Part shown: one piece after another, positions 8,667 through 17,032 of the stretch
How positions within the stretch are numbered: the first letter of the stretch is position 1
How the letters are laid out: each line of letters begins with the position of its first letter
DNA from: Cyclobacteriaceae bacterium
Lineage (GTDB): Bacteria > Bacteroidota > Bacteroidia > Cytophagales > Cyclobacteriaceae
Direction: 5' to 3'
Length of the DNA: 35,528 nt
Assembly: GCA_020832375.1 (NCBI GenBank)
Contig: JAFIEW010000031.1
Span: forward strand, 1 to 35,528
Position numbers and translations under genes: made by a program
Notes under the pieces: generated by a model
Seen by the model: only the letters and a program-made list of their open reading frames with translations
The model's database searches: none
Told to the model about the DNA's origin: nothing

Positions 8667-9665
8667 AAATGAGGATCCATGGATGATAGAGTGGTAAATA
8701 AGGCTTAGCTCATGGATGGGTATGATTTTGCCAGTAAATTGAATACTCATCGCATTACTTTTTCCTTTGTATAGGTATTTTTTGGTAGAGGTGAATTAAG
8801 TGTGCTAGCCTGTATTTCCCAGCAAGCTATAAGCTGATCCTTAAACCCGGAATATGCATTAGAATTTCTATTCCGAGCTAAAAATACTTCAAAATCAAAC
8901 GCTTCGCTGCATTTGACGCCTTCACTATAGCGGTGCTATGCCTTAGTCCTTAAATACTTGATTTTCTTGTGTTTTTAGCTCTCATAACGAACACTAACGC
9001 ATAATTCCATCTAACTAATTTTTAGAGCCGCATTTAATTCATCAACTGACATATTCAATGAAAGTATCTTTTTTTTTTCAAAAACCCTACCTTGTGCAGT
9101 TTGGGTTTTACATTTCTACCAGAATCCGGGAAGGGATAAAATCACCATTTGATGCATAGGATTTTTCATGCTACAATCAAAAGTTAACTATTTTACGTTA
9201 CTTATTTTTCAAGTCGGAGAATCCGGGTTAAAGATACTGCTGATTCAAACGAGCATTGATTAATCATTCATTATTTATTGAATTTTTACAGAGCTAACTT
9301 CCAACAATCTTCTGATACGATACATCAAAATCATCTGGTTCAAATAATTCTTTTGCAAGCAGGGGAGTACATCTATACTTTAAAGACTTAGTTCATCGTT
9401 TAATCATCAGTTTTTAGTAATTTTATGATCAGAATATAAGGATGCGTTTTTCATTTCTTTTATCGTGAAATGAAGATTAAATGCATACCTCACGACCAAG
9501 CCTTTTATTGTTGATCAGAGCTAGTTTTTTTGATTAATCATCAATAGTTTCAACTTGCTTTCATCTAGTTTTTGGCTTATTTATCTTTAAGGTTAGAAAC
9601 CGAACTTAAAACAATCTATGACTGCATTGAAAAATTGCACAATAATTTTTTTTACTTGTATGAAA
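8667..9665. other. Long spacer between holA and the TPR gene; no convincing gene
   Basis: About 1 kb of AT-rich DNA with no credible complete gene on either strand. It contains the palindromic element at 8875-8981 and two short coding-like scraps: a 33-codon plus-strand frame at 9058-9159 and a roughly 32-codon minus-strand frame near 9300-9400. These could be remnants of decayed genes. AATCCGGG occurs at 9123 and again near 9223, but too little surrounds it to define a repeat. Confidence 0.5.
8875..8981. repeat. Long imperfect palindromic element
   Basis: Outer arms GAGCTAAAAA (8875-8884) and TTTTTAGCTC (8972-8981) are perfect complements. Inner arms AAAATCAA (8891-8898) and TTGATTTT (8959-8966) pair as well, and the core has GCAT/ATGC around a GC-richer middle. 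The whole could fold into one long hairpin of about 107 bases. The GC content and internal symmetry differ from the surrounding AT-rich spacer and suggest an interspersed repeat, but copy number cannot be judged from this window. Confidence 0.55.
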
Positions 9666-12600
9666 ATGAAGGCTTTTAGGCTCGTTATCATCATTGTATT
9701 TTTTTCTATTAGTGCTACACTTACTGCACAAAATCCTATTCACTACGACTTGCCAGATCAGGCATTTCATGATGCGCTAGAGCTTTACTTCAAGCGGCAG
9801 TATGGTGCCGCACGCAAGCAATTCGAAGAATTCATTCGGGCATCTCCACACGATGCGCAAGCAGCGGAGGCAGAATATTACCGCGCATTAACGGCGTTGA
9901 AGCTATTTCACCTTGATGGAGAACCAAAAGTTCGCAGGTTTGCGGAAGAAAGAAGCTTTCATGGTCGATCCAATCGAGCGCTATTTGAAAAAGGAAACTT
10001 TTTCTTTCACGAAAAAGACTGGGTGAGAGCGATTGAATCCTATGAGGATACCCAAGCTGACCGTTTGAAAGAAGAGGAGCAGCAACTGCTTGCTTTCAGA
10101 TTAGCTTATGCTCATTTTGCTCGCCGAAACTTTGATGAAGCGCTTGAAATGTTCAATCGTATCAAAAGAGGAAAACACACTTATGCAGCCCCTGCAAGCT
10201 ATTATGCAGGCTTTATCCACTATCAGAAAAATGAATATGACTTGGCGTTACTAGATCTAGAGCGTATCAGTCAAAACGAAACCTATTCTGCAATTGTACC
10301 CTACATGATTGCCAATATTTACTACAGACAGGAGGATTACGATCGGCTGATAGCCTATTATGAAGGGATTAAAGACCGTCAAGAAATTAGAAATCAAGAG
10401 GAGGTAGAACTTCTAGTAGGAGAGAGCTACTTCCGTAAGGGCGAATATAAAAGAGCTAACACCTATTTTTCTCGATACCTCGAAAATGAAGGGAAACTAG
10501 CCGGAGATCCTATTCGTTTTCGTATGGGTTTCAGCTATTATGCTGATGGTAATTTTGAGCAGGCGGTAGAATTATTTTTACCTATTGCTACCAAAAGCGA
10601 CTCTTTGGCTCAATTCGCAGCCTACTACCTTGGGGCAGGCTATGTGAAGCTTGAAAACTTTGAGAGATCCGTTAGTGCCTTCCAAACAGCCGCCAATCTT
10701 AAGCATAGTCCGCAGCTAAGTTTACAATCGAAGTTTGAGTTGGCGAAAGTTGCTTTTCAAACGGGTGACTATCAGCGGGTGATAGAGTGGGCTGCAGAGA
10801 TCAATCAACATGAAATAAAGCTAAGTGCCAAAGATCAACAGGAGCTCGACGAATTGCTCGCAGATGCTTTTCTCAATACGAGTAATTACCCATTAGCAAT
10901 CCGCCATATTGAAAGCATGAAGTCACCGGGACTTTACTTGCGTGAAGTATATCAAAGAGTCACCTTTTTGCAAGGTGTTAAGGAGTTCAACGACGGCAGG
11001 TACGCTCGTGCCATTGAGTTTTTTAACCGATCGCTTAAAGAAAGCCTAGATCAAGAAACTGTATTGGCAGCTCACTACTGGAAAGGCGAGACTTATTCCA
11101 TTGGGCGCAGGTATGAGCAAGCTATAGCATCTTATCAAGAGGTACTTAACATAGGCATAGAGTCCAATAATCCCTATGTGGTCAATAGTCGATATGGCTT
11201 AGGCTATGCCTATTTCAATACCCGCGATTATGAGCAAGCTTTAGTACACTTTAGAGCCTATGTGAGAGCGGAGAAAGAACCCAATGAAGATAATTTTTTC
11301 CACGATGCCCTTATCCGGCTTGCCGATAGTCAGTTTGCTACGAAAGTTTACAGCGCAGCTATTAACTCTTATTCGCAAGCTATCAACAATAAAAACCCCC
11401 AACGTGCTTACGCCTATTTAAGGCGAGGGATTATTCACGGTATTTTGGAAAATAGAGAATCAGCCTTACAAGATTATGAGCAGGTATTAAAAAATTATCC
11501 CAATTCTGACTCTTATGATGAAGCACTCTATCAACATGCGGAATTAATTTTTCAGATGGGAGAGTTTAATCGATCCATTGATCGATTTTCTAAAATTATC
11601 ACAGAACGTAAAAAGAGCCCGTTTCAGCCTTACGCTCGACTGCGCAGAGGTTTGGCTCATTTCAACCTAGAACAATACGATCGTGCCAAAGATGATTATG
11701 ATTATTTGCTTACCCATCACATCACTCACTCTACTGCCAATTCGGCCTTATTGGGTATGCAGGAGGTTTTAAATCTTAAGGGAGATGAGGATCAATTCGA
11801 TAATTACCTAGCAAAGTATAAAGCTGCAAACCCCGATAATGAAGACTTAAAGGTGATTGAGTTCGATGCTGCGAAAAATTTATTTTTTGCTCAGCGATAC
11901 GAAAGAGCTATCAGTAGCTTACAAGATTATTTAAACAACTATCCTCAGACCAACTTTAGAGCTGAGGCAAACTTCTACATTGCAGAAAGTCACTTTCGCT
12001 TAGATCAGGCAGGTTTAGCACTTAGTTATTACATGAAAGTAGTAGATCAGGAGCAGGGTAGTCGCACCAACGCCTCGCTTTTACGCATTGGAGATATCTA
12101 TCGCGGCAGTGGTAGGGAAAAAGATGCGATCTCATATTATGAAAAATTAGATGAGTTGGCGAGCAATGATCGCCAGAGATTAGATGCGAGAATGGGCTTG
12201 ATTCAATCCTATTTCTCACTGACCAAGTATGATGAGGTGATCGATTATGCCAATAAAATCGCACAAATGGACAATGTCAATCCTAATGGTGTGCGGCGTG
12301 CTCAGTTATTTTTAGCTAAAGCTCTTCATGCTAAAGGGAATTTTAACCAAGCAATCCTAGAATATGCTCGAGTAAGTCAGGAGTTTTCAGATCAATTGGC
12401 CGCTGAGGCCGACTATGCTATTGCCGAAATTGAACACAAAAGAAGTGCTTTTGACCGTAGTAATGAGTTGCTTTTTGATTTCAATAAAAAATATGCAGCC
12501 TACAGCACATGGCTTGATGCCTCATTCCTTCTGATTGCTGAAAATTATGAAGCTCTAGGCGACGATTTTCAGGCTAGAGCAACGCTTAAATCAATCATTC

Positions 12601-12731
12601 AGCATTCGCCTAATACTAGCACTGTAAGTGAGGCTGAAGCCAGATTAAGTCGTATGGATGATATGCCCGAAGAAAATCCGGAAGCGAAGGAAGAAGACTT
12701 TCCCAGATTTCAGGATTTTACTGATCAGTAG
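9666..12731 (+). CDS. Large periplasmic tetratricopeptide-repeat protein
   Basis: About 1021 residues from ATG 9666, preferred over the upstream ATGs at 9618 and 9660 because it gives a clean signal peptide (basic MKAFR, hydrophobic core, cleavage after TLTA before QNP). The rest is almost entirely TPR helices: repeated A-x-x-x-Y/F and Y-x-x-A-I/L-x-x-Y/F patterns, such as YERAISSLQDYLNNYP and YEQAIASYQEVL, run from residue 20 to about 990. The tail is acidic (PEENPEAKEEDFP). Such giant TPR proteins are scaffolds at the periplasmic face of the outer membrane in Bacteroidota, resembling YbgF/BamD-type repeats. The next gene, after a 0.5 kb spacer, is a plug-less outer-membrane barrel, so a physical pairing is possible but not shown. 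Confidence 0.85.
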   Translation: MKAFRLVIIIVFFSISATLTAQNPIHYDLPDQAFHDALELYFKRQYGAARKQFEEFIRASPHDAQAAEAEYYRALTALKLFHLDGEPKVRRFAEERSFHGRSNRALFEKGNFFFHEKDWVRAIESYEDTQADRLKEEEQQLLAFRLAYAHFARRNFDEALEMFNRIKRGKHTYAAPASYYAGFIHYQKNEYDLALLDLERISQNETYSAIVPYMIANIYYRQEDYDRLIAYYEGIKDRQEIRNQEEVELLVGESYFRKGEYKRANTYFSRYLENEGKLAGDPIRFRMGFSYYADGNFEQAVELFLPIATKSDSLAQFAAYYLGAGYVKLENFERSVSAFQTAANLKHSPQLSLQSKFELAKVAFQTGDYQRVIEWAAEINQHEIKLSAKDQQELDELLADAFLNTSNYPLAIRHIESMKSPGLYLREVYQRVTFLQGVKEFNDGRYARAIEFFNRSLKESLDQETVLAAHYWKGETYSIGRRYEQAIASYQEVLNIGIESNNPYVVNSRYGLGYAYFNTRDYEQALVHFRAYVRAEKEPNEDNFFHDALIRLADSQFATKVYSAAINSYSQAINNKNPQRAYAYLRRGIIHGILENRESALQDYEQVLKNYPNSDSYDEALYQHAELIFQMGEFNRSIDRFSKIITERKKSPFQPYARLRRGLAHFNLEQYDRAKDDYDYLLTHHITHSTANSALLGMQEVLNLKGDEDQFDNYLAKYKAANPDNEDLKVIEFDAAKNLFFAQRYERAISSLQDYLNNYPQTNFRAEANFYIAESHFRLDQAGLALSYYMKVVDQEQGSRTNASLLRIGDIYRGSGREKDAISYYEKLDELASNDRQRLDARMGLIQSYFSLTKYDEVIDYANKIAQMDNVNPNGVRRAQLFLAKALHAKGNFNQAILEYARVSQEFSDQLAAEADYAIAEIEHKRSAFDRSNELLFDFNKKYAAYSTWLDASFLLIAENYEALGDDFQARATLKSIIQHSPNTSTVSEAEARLSRMDDMPEENPEAKEEDFPRFQDFTDQ

Positions 12732-13250
12732 GGATTGGTGAGTAGTAAAATAGTGAATGGTGGTTGGTAATTACTAATCGGTAATTAGTCATACACGAAA
12801 TCGGTACGCCAGAGAGAAATTGTCTGCTACCCACAGTTCACCGTTCACTGCTTACAGTTCAAAGATAAAAAAGAGTGAGATAATTTAGCTTAGGGTGCAG
12901 TCCTAAGGTTTTTTTGTAATTACGTCAGCCAAGAAAATAGACGGGACACACGTGCGTCAGCGGAGAGTGTAGAAAGGTAGAAGAGTAGAGCGAGAGAAAG
13001 GGTCTTTCGGTTGTAATGCGGTGGTCATGCAATAGTAATTATCTGCTATAAACTGTTTACTGCTTACCTTAAACTGATGGAAGCGATTAGGAATAAGTTG
13101 GTAGTGATGGTCAAAAGGTGGTCATGCAATAGTCAATTCTTGAATGACTGGTAAAATACTTATGTCAAACATTGGGTAGCTAAGTCGAATCTCCTTAGGG
13201 CGAAATGATGAAGATTCAGATCAAAAATTAAAGCGATAGACATCAATTTT
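12732..13250. other. Spacer of short decayed repeats, no gene
   Basis: About 0.5 kb without a gene. It is built of short echoing words: GGTAATTA at 12766 and 12780; related phrases around ACTGCTTAC at about 12848 and 13060; and a perfect 17-base direct repeat at 13020 and 13117. It looks like decayed low-complexity filler between the TPR gene and the barrel gene. Confidence 0.5.
13020..13133. repeat. Pair of 17-base direct repeats
   Basis: GGTGGTCATGCAATAGT occurs at 13020-13036 and again, identical, at 13117-13133, 97 bases apart start to start. No gene lies between them. Confidence 0.7.
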
Positions 13251-14924
13251 ATGCAAATAGTTAAAAAAATTCTTGTGATTTCTTTTTTTAGCCTGGCTAC
13301 TTTTAGCCTTCTTCAAGCTCAAGTACAAGAGAGATGGGAGCAAGATGGTCGCTTGGAAGATACTGAGGTGATCATAGAAAAAGATAAAGAAATCATCTTA
13401 CCACCCGGTATCAGGAAGTACAGAAAAATACCTGAGCCTCGTTTTATGAGAGATTTGCAGATAGCTCCAAACTTTGACTTTCCACAGTTTGCCCTACCAT
13501 TCGTGCCCTACGAGCCGGACGTAAGAGTGCTCACTGTGAAGCAAGAGCCACTAGAGAAGTTGTATAATAGTCATGTAAAAATAGGCTTTGGTAATTATTT
13601 ATCGCCTTATGCAGAGGGCTATTGGCATAATAAACGTAGCAGTACCCACAGTCTGGGCGCTAGGGTAAAGCATCATTCTTTTGGAAGAGGACCTGTAGAT
13701 GGTGAAAATTCTGCCTACAGCAATAATTTAGTGTCAATCGATGCAAAGTGGTTTCTTCGCAGGGTAAACCTCGGTACTGATGTGATGTACCAACGAGAGC
13801 GTTTCCATTTTTATGGTTACGAGCAAGGAGGAGATTCTATACCAAGTTCATCCGCTATTCAGCAAACCTTCCATCGCACAGGAATCAATACCTACCTAGA
13901 AAGTAATGATGTAAGATCCTCTTTACATTATCGTGGGGATGCTAAATTTAACTTCTTAGGAAATGAAAGAAACACTCAAGAGTGGGTAGCTGACTTTAAT
14001 TTGAATACTCATTATAGTTTGTCAGAAGAATTCCGGCTATCTTTTAAATCGGATCTTTTCTTAAGCAATTATACCACAGCCGAAAATTCATTGGATAGAT
14101 GGCTTTTTAGAGCCTATCCCGAGCTCTTTTATGAGTGGAATGAGCTTTTTATACATGCTGGTGTCCGCATAGTAGGTCAAAACGACCCAACTGATAATTT
14201 AGAAGATTGGAGTGTATATCCAGATATCAAGCTTGGGTATTATCTGGCTGGCAACGCTAGAGCTTTTGTTCATTTTAAAGGTGATGTAGAAACCATGCGC
14301 TTTTCGGACATGGTCGCTATCAATCCCTTCTTGGCTGAGGGGCAAAGGGTAGAGCATAGAGAGGTGATCACCATTCATGCAGCCTTGCAGGCAGAGCCTC
14401 TAAAAGATCTCAATAGCCAAGTAGGCTTTCGATATGATGGTTTCAATAACTTCTTTGTCTTCGTAAATAGTCCGTTTGAGCAGGCCGAATTCAATGCGGT
14501 CTATACCGATGGTCAGTTTGGTAGGTCGCAGTTTTATTTGAAAAATACCTATTCCTTTGGTAATAACTTTTCTTTGAGCAGCGGACTTCAGTACAATATT
14601 TACAATACAGCTGATGATATTGGGGCTTGGCATTTGCCCGTTCTCGAATGGAATACGGGTGTGAACTGGCTACTTTACAGCAAAATTCGTATGAATGCAG
14701 AGGTGAATTTAATGAGTGGAATAGAAGCACCTGATCCGCAAACCGGAGATATTAATGAACTTGGTTTCATACCCAATGTCAACTTGAAATTTGATTATTT
14801 GTATTCTGATCGGATGAGCATTTGGTTGGCTGGCGAAAACCTGTTAAATCAAAATTATCAACGCTTTCAGTTTTACCCTGTAAGAGGTGTATTTGTCTCT
14901 GCAGGAATTAGCTATTCATTTTAA
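13251..14924 (+). CDS. Outer-membrane beta-barrel protein, TonB-receptor-like without plug
   Basis: A 557-residue exported protein. The leader MQIVKKILVISFFSLATFSLLQA is a signal peptide. After a charged linker to about residue 90, the sequence is alternating amphipathic strands rich in Y, F, W and N. It ends with the typical TonB-dependent-receptor finish: NLLNQNYQRFQFYPVRG, then GISYSF with a terminal phenylalanine, which is the insertion signal for the BAM machinery. No plug domain or carboxypeptidase-like (CarbopepD_reg) start is present, and the length is too short for a full TonB receptor, so it is a barrel of that lineage without a gate. Substrate is unknown. The M16 peptidase starts only 22 bases after its stop, so the two are likely one operon, and the large TPR gene upstream may work with it. 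Confidence 0.75.
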   Translation: MQIVKKILVISFFSLATFSLLQAQVQERWEQDGRLEDTEVIIEKDKEIILPPGIRKYRKIPEPRFMRDLQIAPNFDFPQFALPFVPYEPDVRVLTVKQEPLEKLYNSHVKIGFGNYLSPYAEGYWHNKRSSTHSLGARVKHHSFGRGPVDGENSAYSNNLVSIDAKWFLRRVNLGTDVMYQRERFHFYGYEQGGDSIPSSSAIQQTFHRTGINTYLESNDVRSSLHYRGDAKFNFLGNERNTQEWVADFNLNTHYSLSEEFRLSFKSDLFLSNYTTAENSLDRWLFRAYPELFYEWNELFIHAGVRIVGQNDPTDNLEDWSVYPDIKLGYYLAGNARAFVHFKGDVETMRFSDMVAINPFLAEGQRVEHREVITIHAALQAEPLKDLNSQVGFRYDGFNNFFVFVNSPFEQAEFNAVYTDGQFGRSQFYLKNTYSFGNNFSLSSGLQYNIYNTADDIGAWHLPVLEWNTGVNWLLYSKIRMNAEVNLMSGIEAPDPQTGDINELGFIPNVNLKFDYLYSDRMSIWLAGENLLNQNYQRFQFYPVRGVFVSAGISYSF

Positions 14925-14946
14925 TTTCCAAAAATACCATCCCTTT

Positions 14947-16191
14947 ATGATTCAATTTGAGGAGAAGATTTTGCACAATGGTCTTCATGTAATTGTACAC
15001 CATGATCCTAATGTAAGTATAGAAGTTGTCAACGTATTGTACAAAGTTGGATCCGCAGATGAAGATGCGAGCCGTACTGGTTTCGCACACCTATTTGAGC
15101 ACTTGATGTTTGGTGGCTCTGAAAACATTGCCAATTTCGACAAAGAACTGCAAAAGGCAGGCGGGAATAACAATGCCTTCACTAGTCCTGATATTACCAA
15201 TTACTATGATGTACTACCTGTACAAAATGTCGACACGGCTCTTTGGCTAGAAGCGGATAGAATGCGCAATTTATCTTTTGATCCTCAAGTGCTAGAAGTA
15301 CAGCGCAAGGTGGTGATCGAAGAGTTTAAGCAAAACTATCTCAATCAGCCTTACGGCGATCTGTGGATGAAATTTAGAGCCCTTTGCTATGAGCGCCACC
15401 CTTACCAATGGCCAACTATTGGCAAGCAAATTAGCCATATCGAGGAGGCCACGATGGAGGATGTGAAATCTTTCTTTAATCGATTTTATCATCCCGGAAA
15501 CGCTATTCTTGTACTGGCCGGAAAGCTTGGGGTTGAGGAAGCGTTTACGAAAGCTGAAAGGTGGTTTGGTGATATTTCTGCACGTGATAAGTACACGCGC
15601 GATCTACCGCAAGAGCCACCCATCGGTACTCGGAAATTTCAAGAAACTAGCGCTAAGGTTGCTGCCGATGCACTTTATATGGCCTTTCAGATGCCCGGTA
15701 AAAAAGATGCAGCAGGCTACGCTTCCCATGATCTGTTGAGTGATGTAATAGGAAGAGGGAAATCTTCTCGACTGCACAAAGCCTTAGTGCGGGAACAAGA
15801 GGTTTTTACACAAATTGGAGCTTATGTGACGGGAAGTGCCGATCCAGGTTTACTAGTAATTGATGGGAAGATTAGTGAGGGTGTCACCTTGGAGCAGGCA
15901 GAGCAGGCAGTATGGGCTGTATTAGGCGACCTTGCAGATAATGGCCTTGCTAAAAATGAATTAGAGAAGACCAAGCGAAAAGCACTCACCACTCAAGAGT
16001 TTGGTGCAATAGAACTACTCAATCGGGCAATGGGTCTTGCTGAAGCAGCATATTATGGAGATACAAAGCGGGTGAATCAAGAAAGCGAAATAATCTCGCA
16101 GGTAAGCGAACTTGAGGTCAATCAGATTGCCAATTATTTGTTAAGACCTGAAAAAGCTGCGGTATTGTATTACAGAAGGGAGCATAATTAG
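14947..16191 (+). CDS. M16 family zinc metallopeptidase (pitrilysin/insulinase-like)
   Basis: From ATG 14947 the protein has 414 residues. An in-frame ATG at 14887 lies inside the barrel gene and adds only non-family sequence, so the later start, which begins directly with the M16 strand FEEKILHNGLHVIV, is preferred. The inverted zinc motif HxxEH is H48-L-F-E51-H52, and the third ligand is a glutamate in VVIEEF (E125 or E126), so the catalytic half is complete. The second half, with the R/Y-containing region around LVREQEVFTQIGAYV, is the usual non-catalytic partner domain. M16B proteins of this size act on peptides or processed proteins. No signal peptide is seen. It follows the barrel gene closely, suggesting co-expression. 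Confidence 0.88.
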   Translation: MIQFEEKILHNGLHVIVHHDPNVSIEVVNVLYKVGSADEDASRTGFAHLFEHLMFGGSENIANFDKELQKAGGNNNAFTSPDITNYYDVLPVQNVDTALWLEADRMRNLSFDPQVLEVQRKVVIEEFKQNYLNQPYGDLWMKFRALCYERHPYQWPTIGKQISHIEEATMEDVKSFFNRFYHPGNAILVLAGKLGVEEAFTKAERWFGDISARDKYTRDLPQEPPIGTRKFQETSAKVAADALYMAFQMPGKKDAAGYASHDLLSDVIGRGKSSRLHKALVREQEVFTQIGAYVTGSADPGLLVIDGKISEGVTLEQAEQAVWAVLGDLADNGLAKNELEKTKRKALTTQEFGAIELLNRAMGLAEAAYYGDTKRVNQESEIISQVSELEVNQIANYLLRPEKAAVLYYRREHN

Positions 16192-16363
16192 TGGAGGAAG
16201 TGTCTTATACCCTCATTCCAAGTAAGACCAATTTTAGAACTAAAAAAGGGTGTCCAGCCATCATAACGCTATTCGAACTTTCAAAAATCAGCTTCATGGG
16301 TGATATTGATCACAATATAGATATTTTCTAATGTTTTTTAAATCTAATACTGATGGCTTGCGT

Positions 16364-16371
16364 TACATTTG
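16364..16371 (+). promoter_or_regulatory. -7 promoter element for dps
   Basis: TACATTTG matches TAnnTTTG exactly and lies 23 bases before the dps ATG, implying a very short leader. No TTG is found at the expected -33 spacing. Instead AAATCTAA (16340-16347) occupies that area, as might be expected for a regulated promoter. Confidence 0.45.
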
Positions 16372-16394
16372 TATAAACAAAAAATAATACAGAT

Positions 16395-16859
16395 ATGAGT
16401 TTAATAGGATTAGATCAAAACAAATCAGAGAAAATCGCAGCAAAGTTAAATGTTTTATTGTCTGACTTGGAGATTTATTATCAAAACCTCAGAGGGTTTC
16501 ATTGGAATGTGAAAGGTAATAAGTTTTTTGTTTTGCATGATAAGTTTGAGGAGCTTTATGATGAGGCTGCAGGCGATATTGATGAGGTGGCAGAGAGAGT
16601 TTTAACGCTTGGTTTTCAACCATTACACAGCTATGCAGATTTCATTGACAATGCACGGCTTAAGGCTGTGAAAAATGTAAGCGATGGTGATGAGACCTGT
16701 AAACACGTTTTATCCAATCTGACTGCGTTGATAGAATTGGAAAGAGAAATTCTTGAGTTGGCAGATGATGCTTCTGATGAAGGAACACAAGCTCTTGTTG
16801 GTGATTTAATAGCCAAACAAGAGAAAACGGTATGGATGTTTAATGCATGGTTGTCATAA
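16395..16859 (+). CDS. dps: Dps-family DNA-binding ferritin-like protein
   Basis: A 154-residue protein of normal Dps length. It forms a 12-subunit shell that oxidises Fe(II) with peroxide, stores the iron and protects DNA under starvation or oxidative stress. The ferroxidase ligands fit the Dps spacing exactly: H36 (FHWNVKG), H48 (LHDKFEELYDE), E52, D63 and E67 (DIDEVAER), with W37 and the conserved G/N turn after it. The N-terminus is short and not strongly basic, so DNA binding through a lysine tail is not evident. It is flanked by its own -7 element and a terminator, so it is a single-gene unit. The position-52 ligand is Glu where the E. coli protein has Asp, a common substitution. Confidence 0.93.
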   Translation: MSLIGLDQNKSEKIAAKLNVLLSDLEIYYQNLRGFHWNVKGNKFFVLHDKFEELYDEAAGDIDEVAERVLTLGFQPLHSYADFIDNARLKAVKNVSDGDETCKHVLSNLTALIELEREILELADDASDEGTQALVGDLIAKQEKTVWMFNAWLS

Positions 16860-16884
16860 ACTCGAGTTTATAAAAAGTGATATG

Positions 16885-16917
16885 AAGTCAATCGGTCCAT
16901 GATCGGTTGACTTTTTT
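16885..16917 (+). terminator. Terminator after dps
   Basis: Arms AGTCAATCG (16886-16894) and CGGTTGACT (16904-16912), one G-T pair, a 9-base loop and six T residues. Confidence 0.75.
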
Positions 16918-17032
16918 ATTTTTAAATCAACAGAAAACTTGGTCAATATTAATTTGTTTTGATAAAATATTTTGACAAATCAAGGGTTTTGAATGTTTTA
17001 TGTTTATATTGGTTCAATTTCAATAATTGTAA

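Noticed and set aside
9058-9159. 33-codon plus-strand frame that vaguely recalls the start of a tyrosine integrase
   Set aside because: Resemblance is too weak and no catalytic region follows; kept only as a possible remnant.
14887-14946. Upstream start for the M16 peptidase overlapping the barrel gene
   Set aside because: The 20 extra residues do not resemble the family, and the overlap would cover the barrel's conserved C-terminus; ATG 14947 begins at the first family strand.
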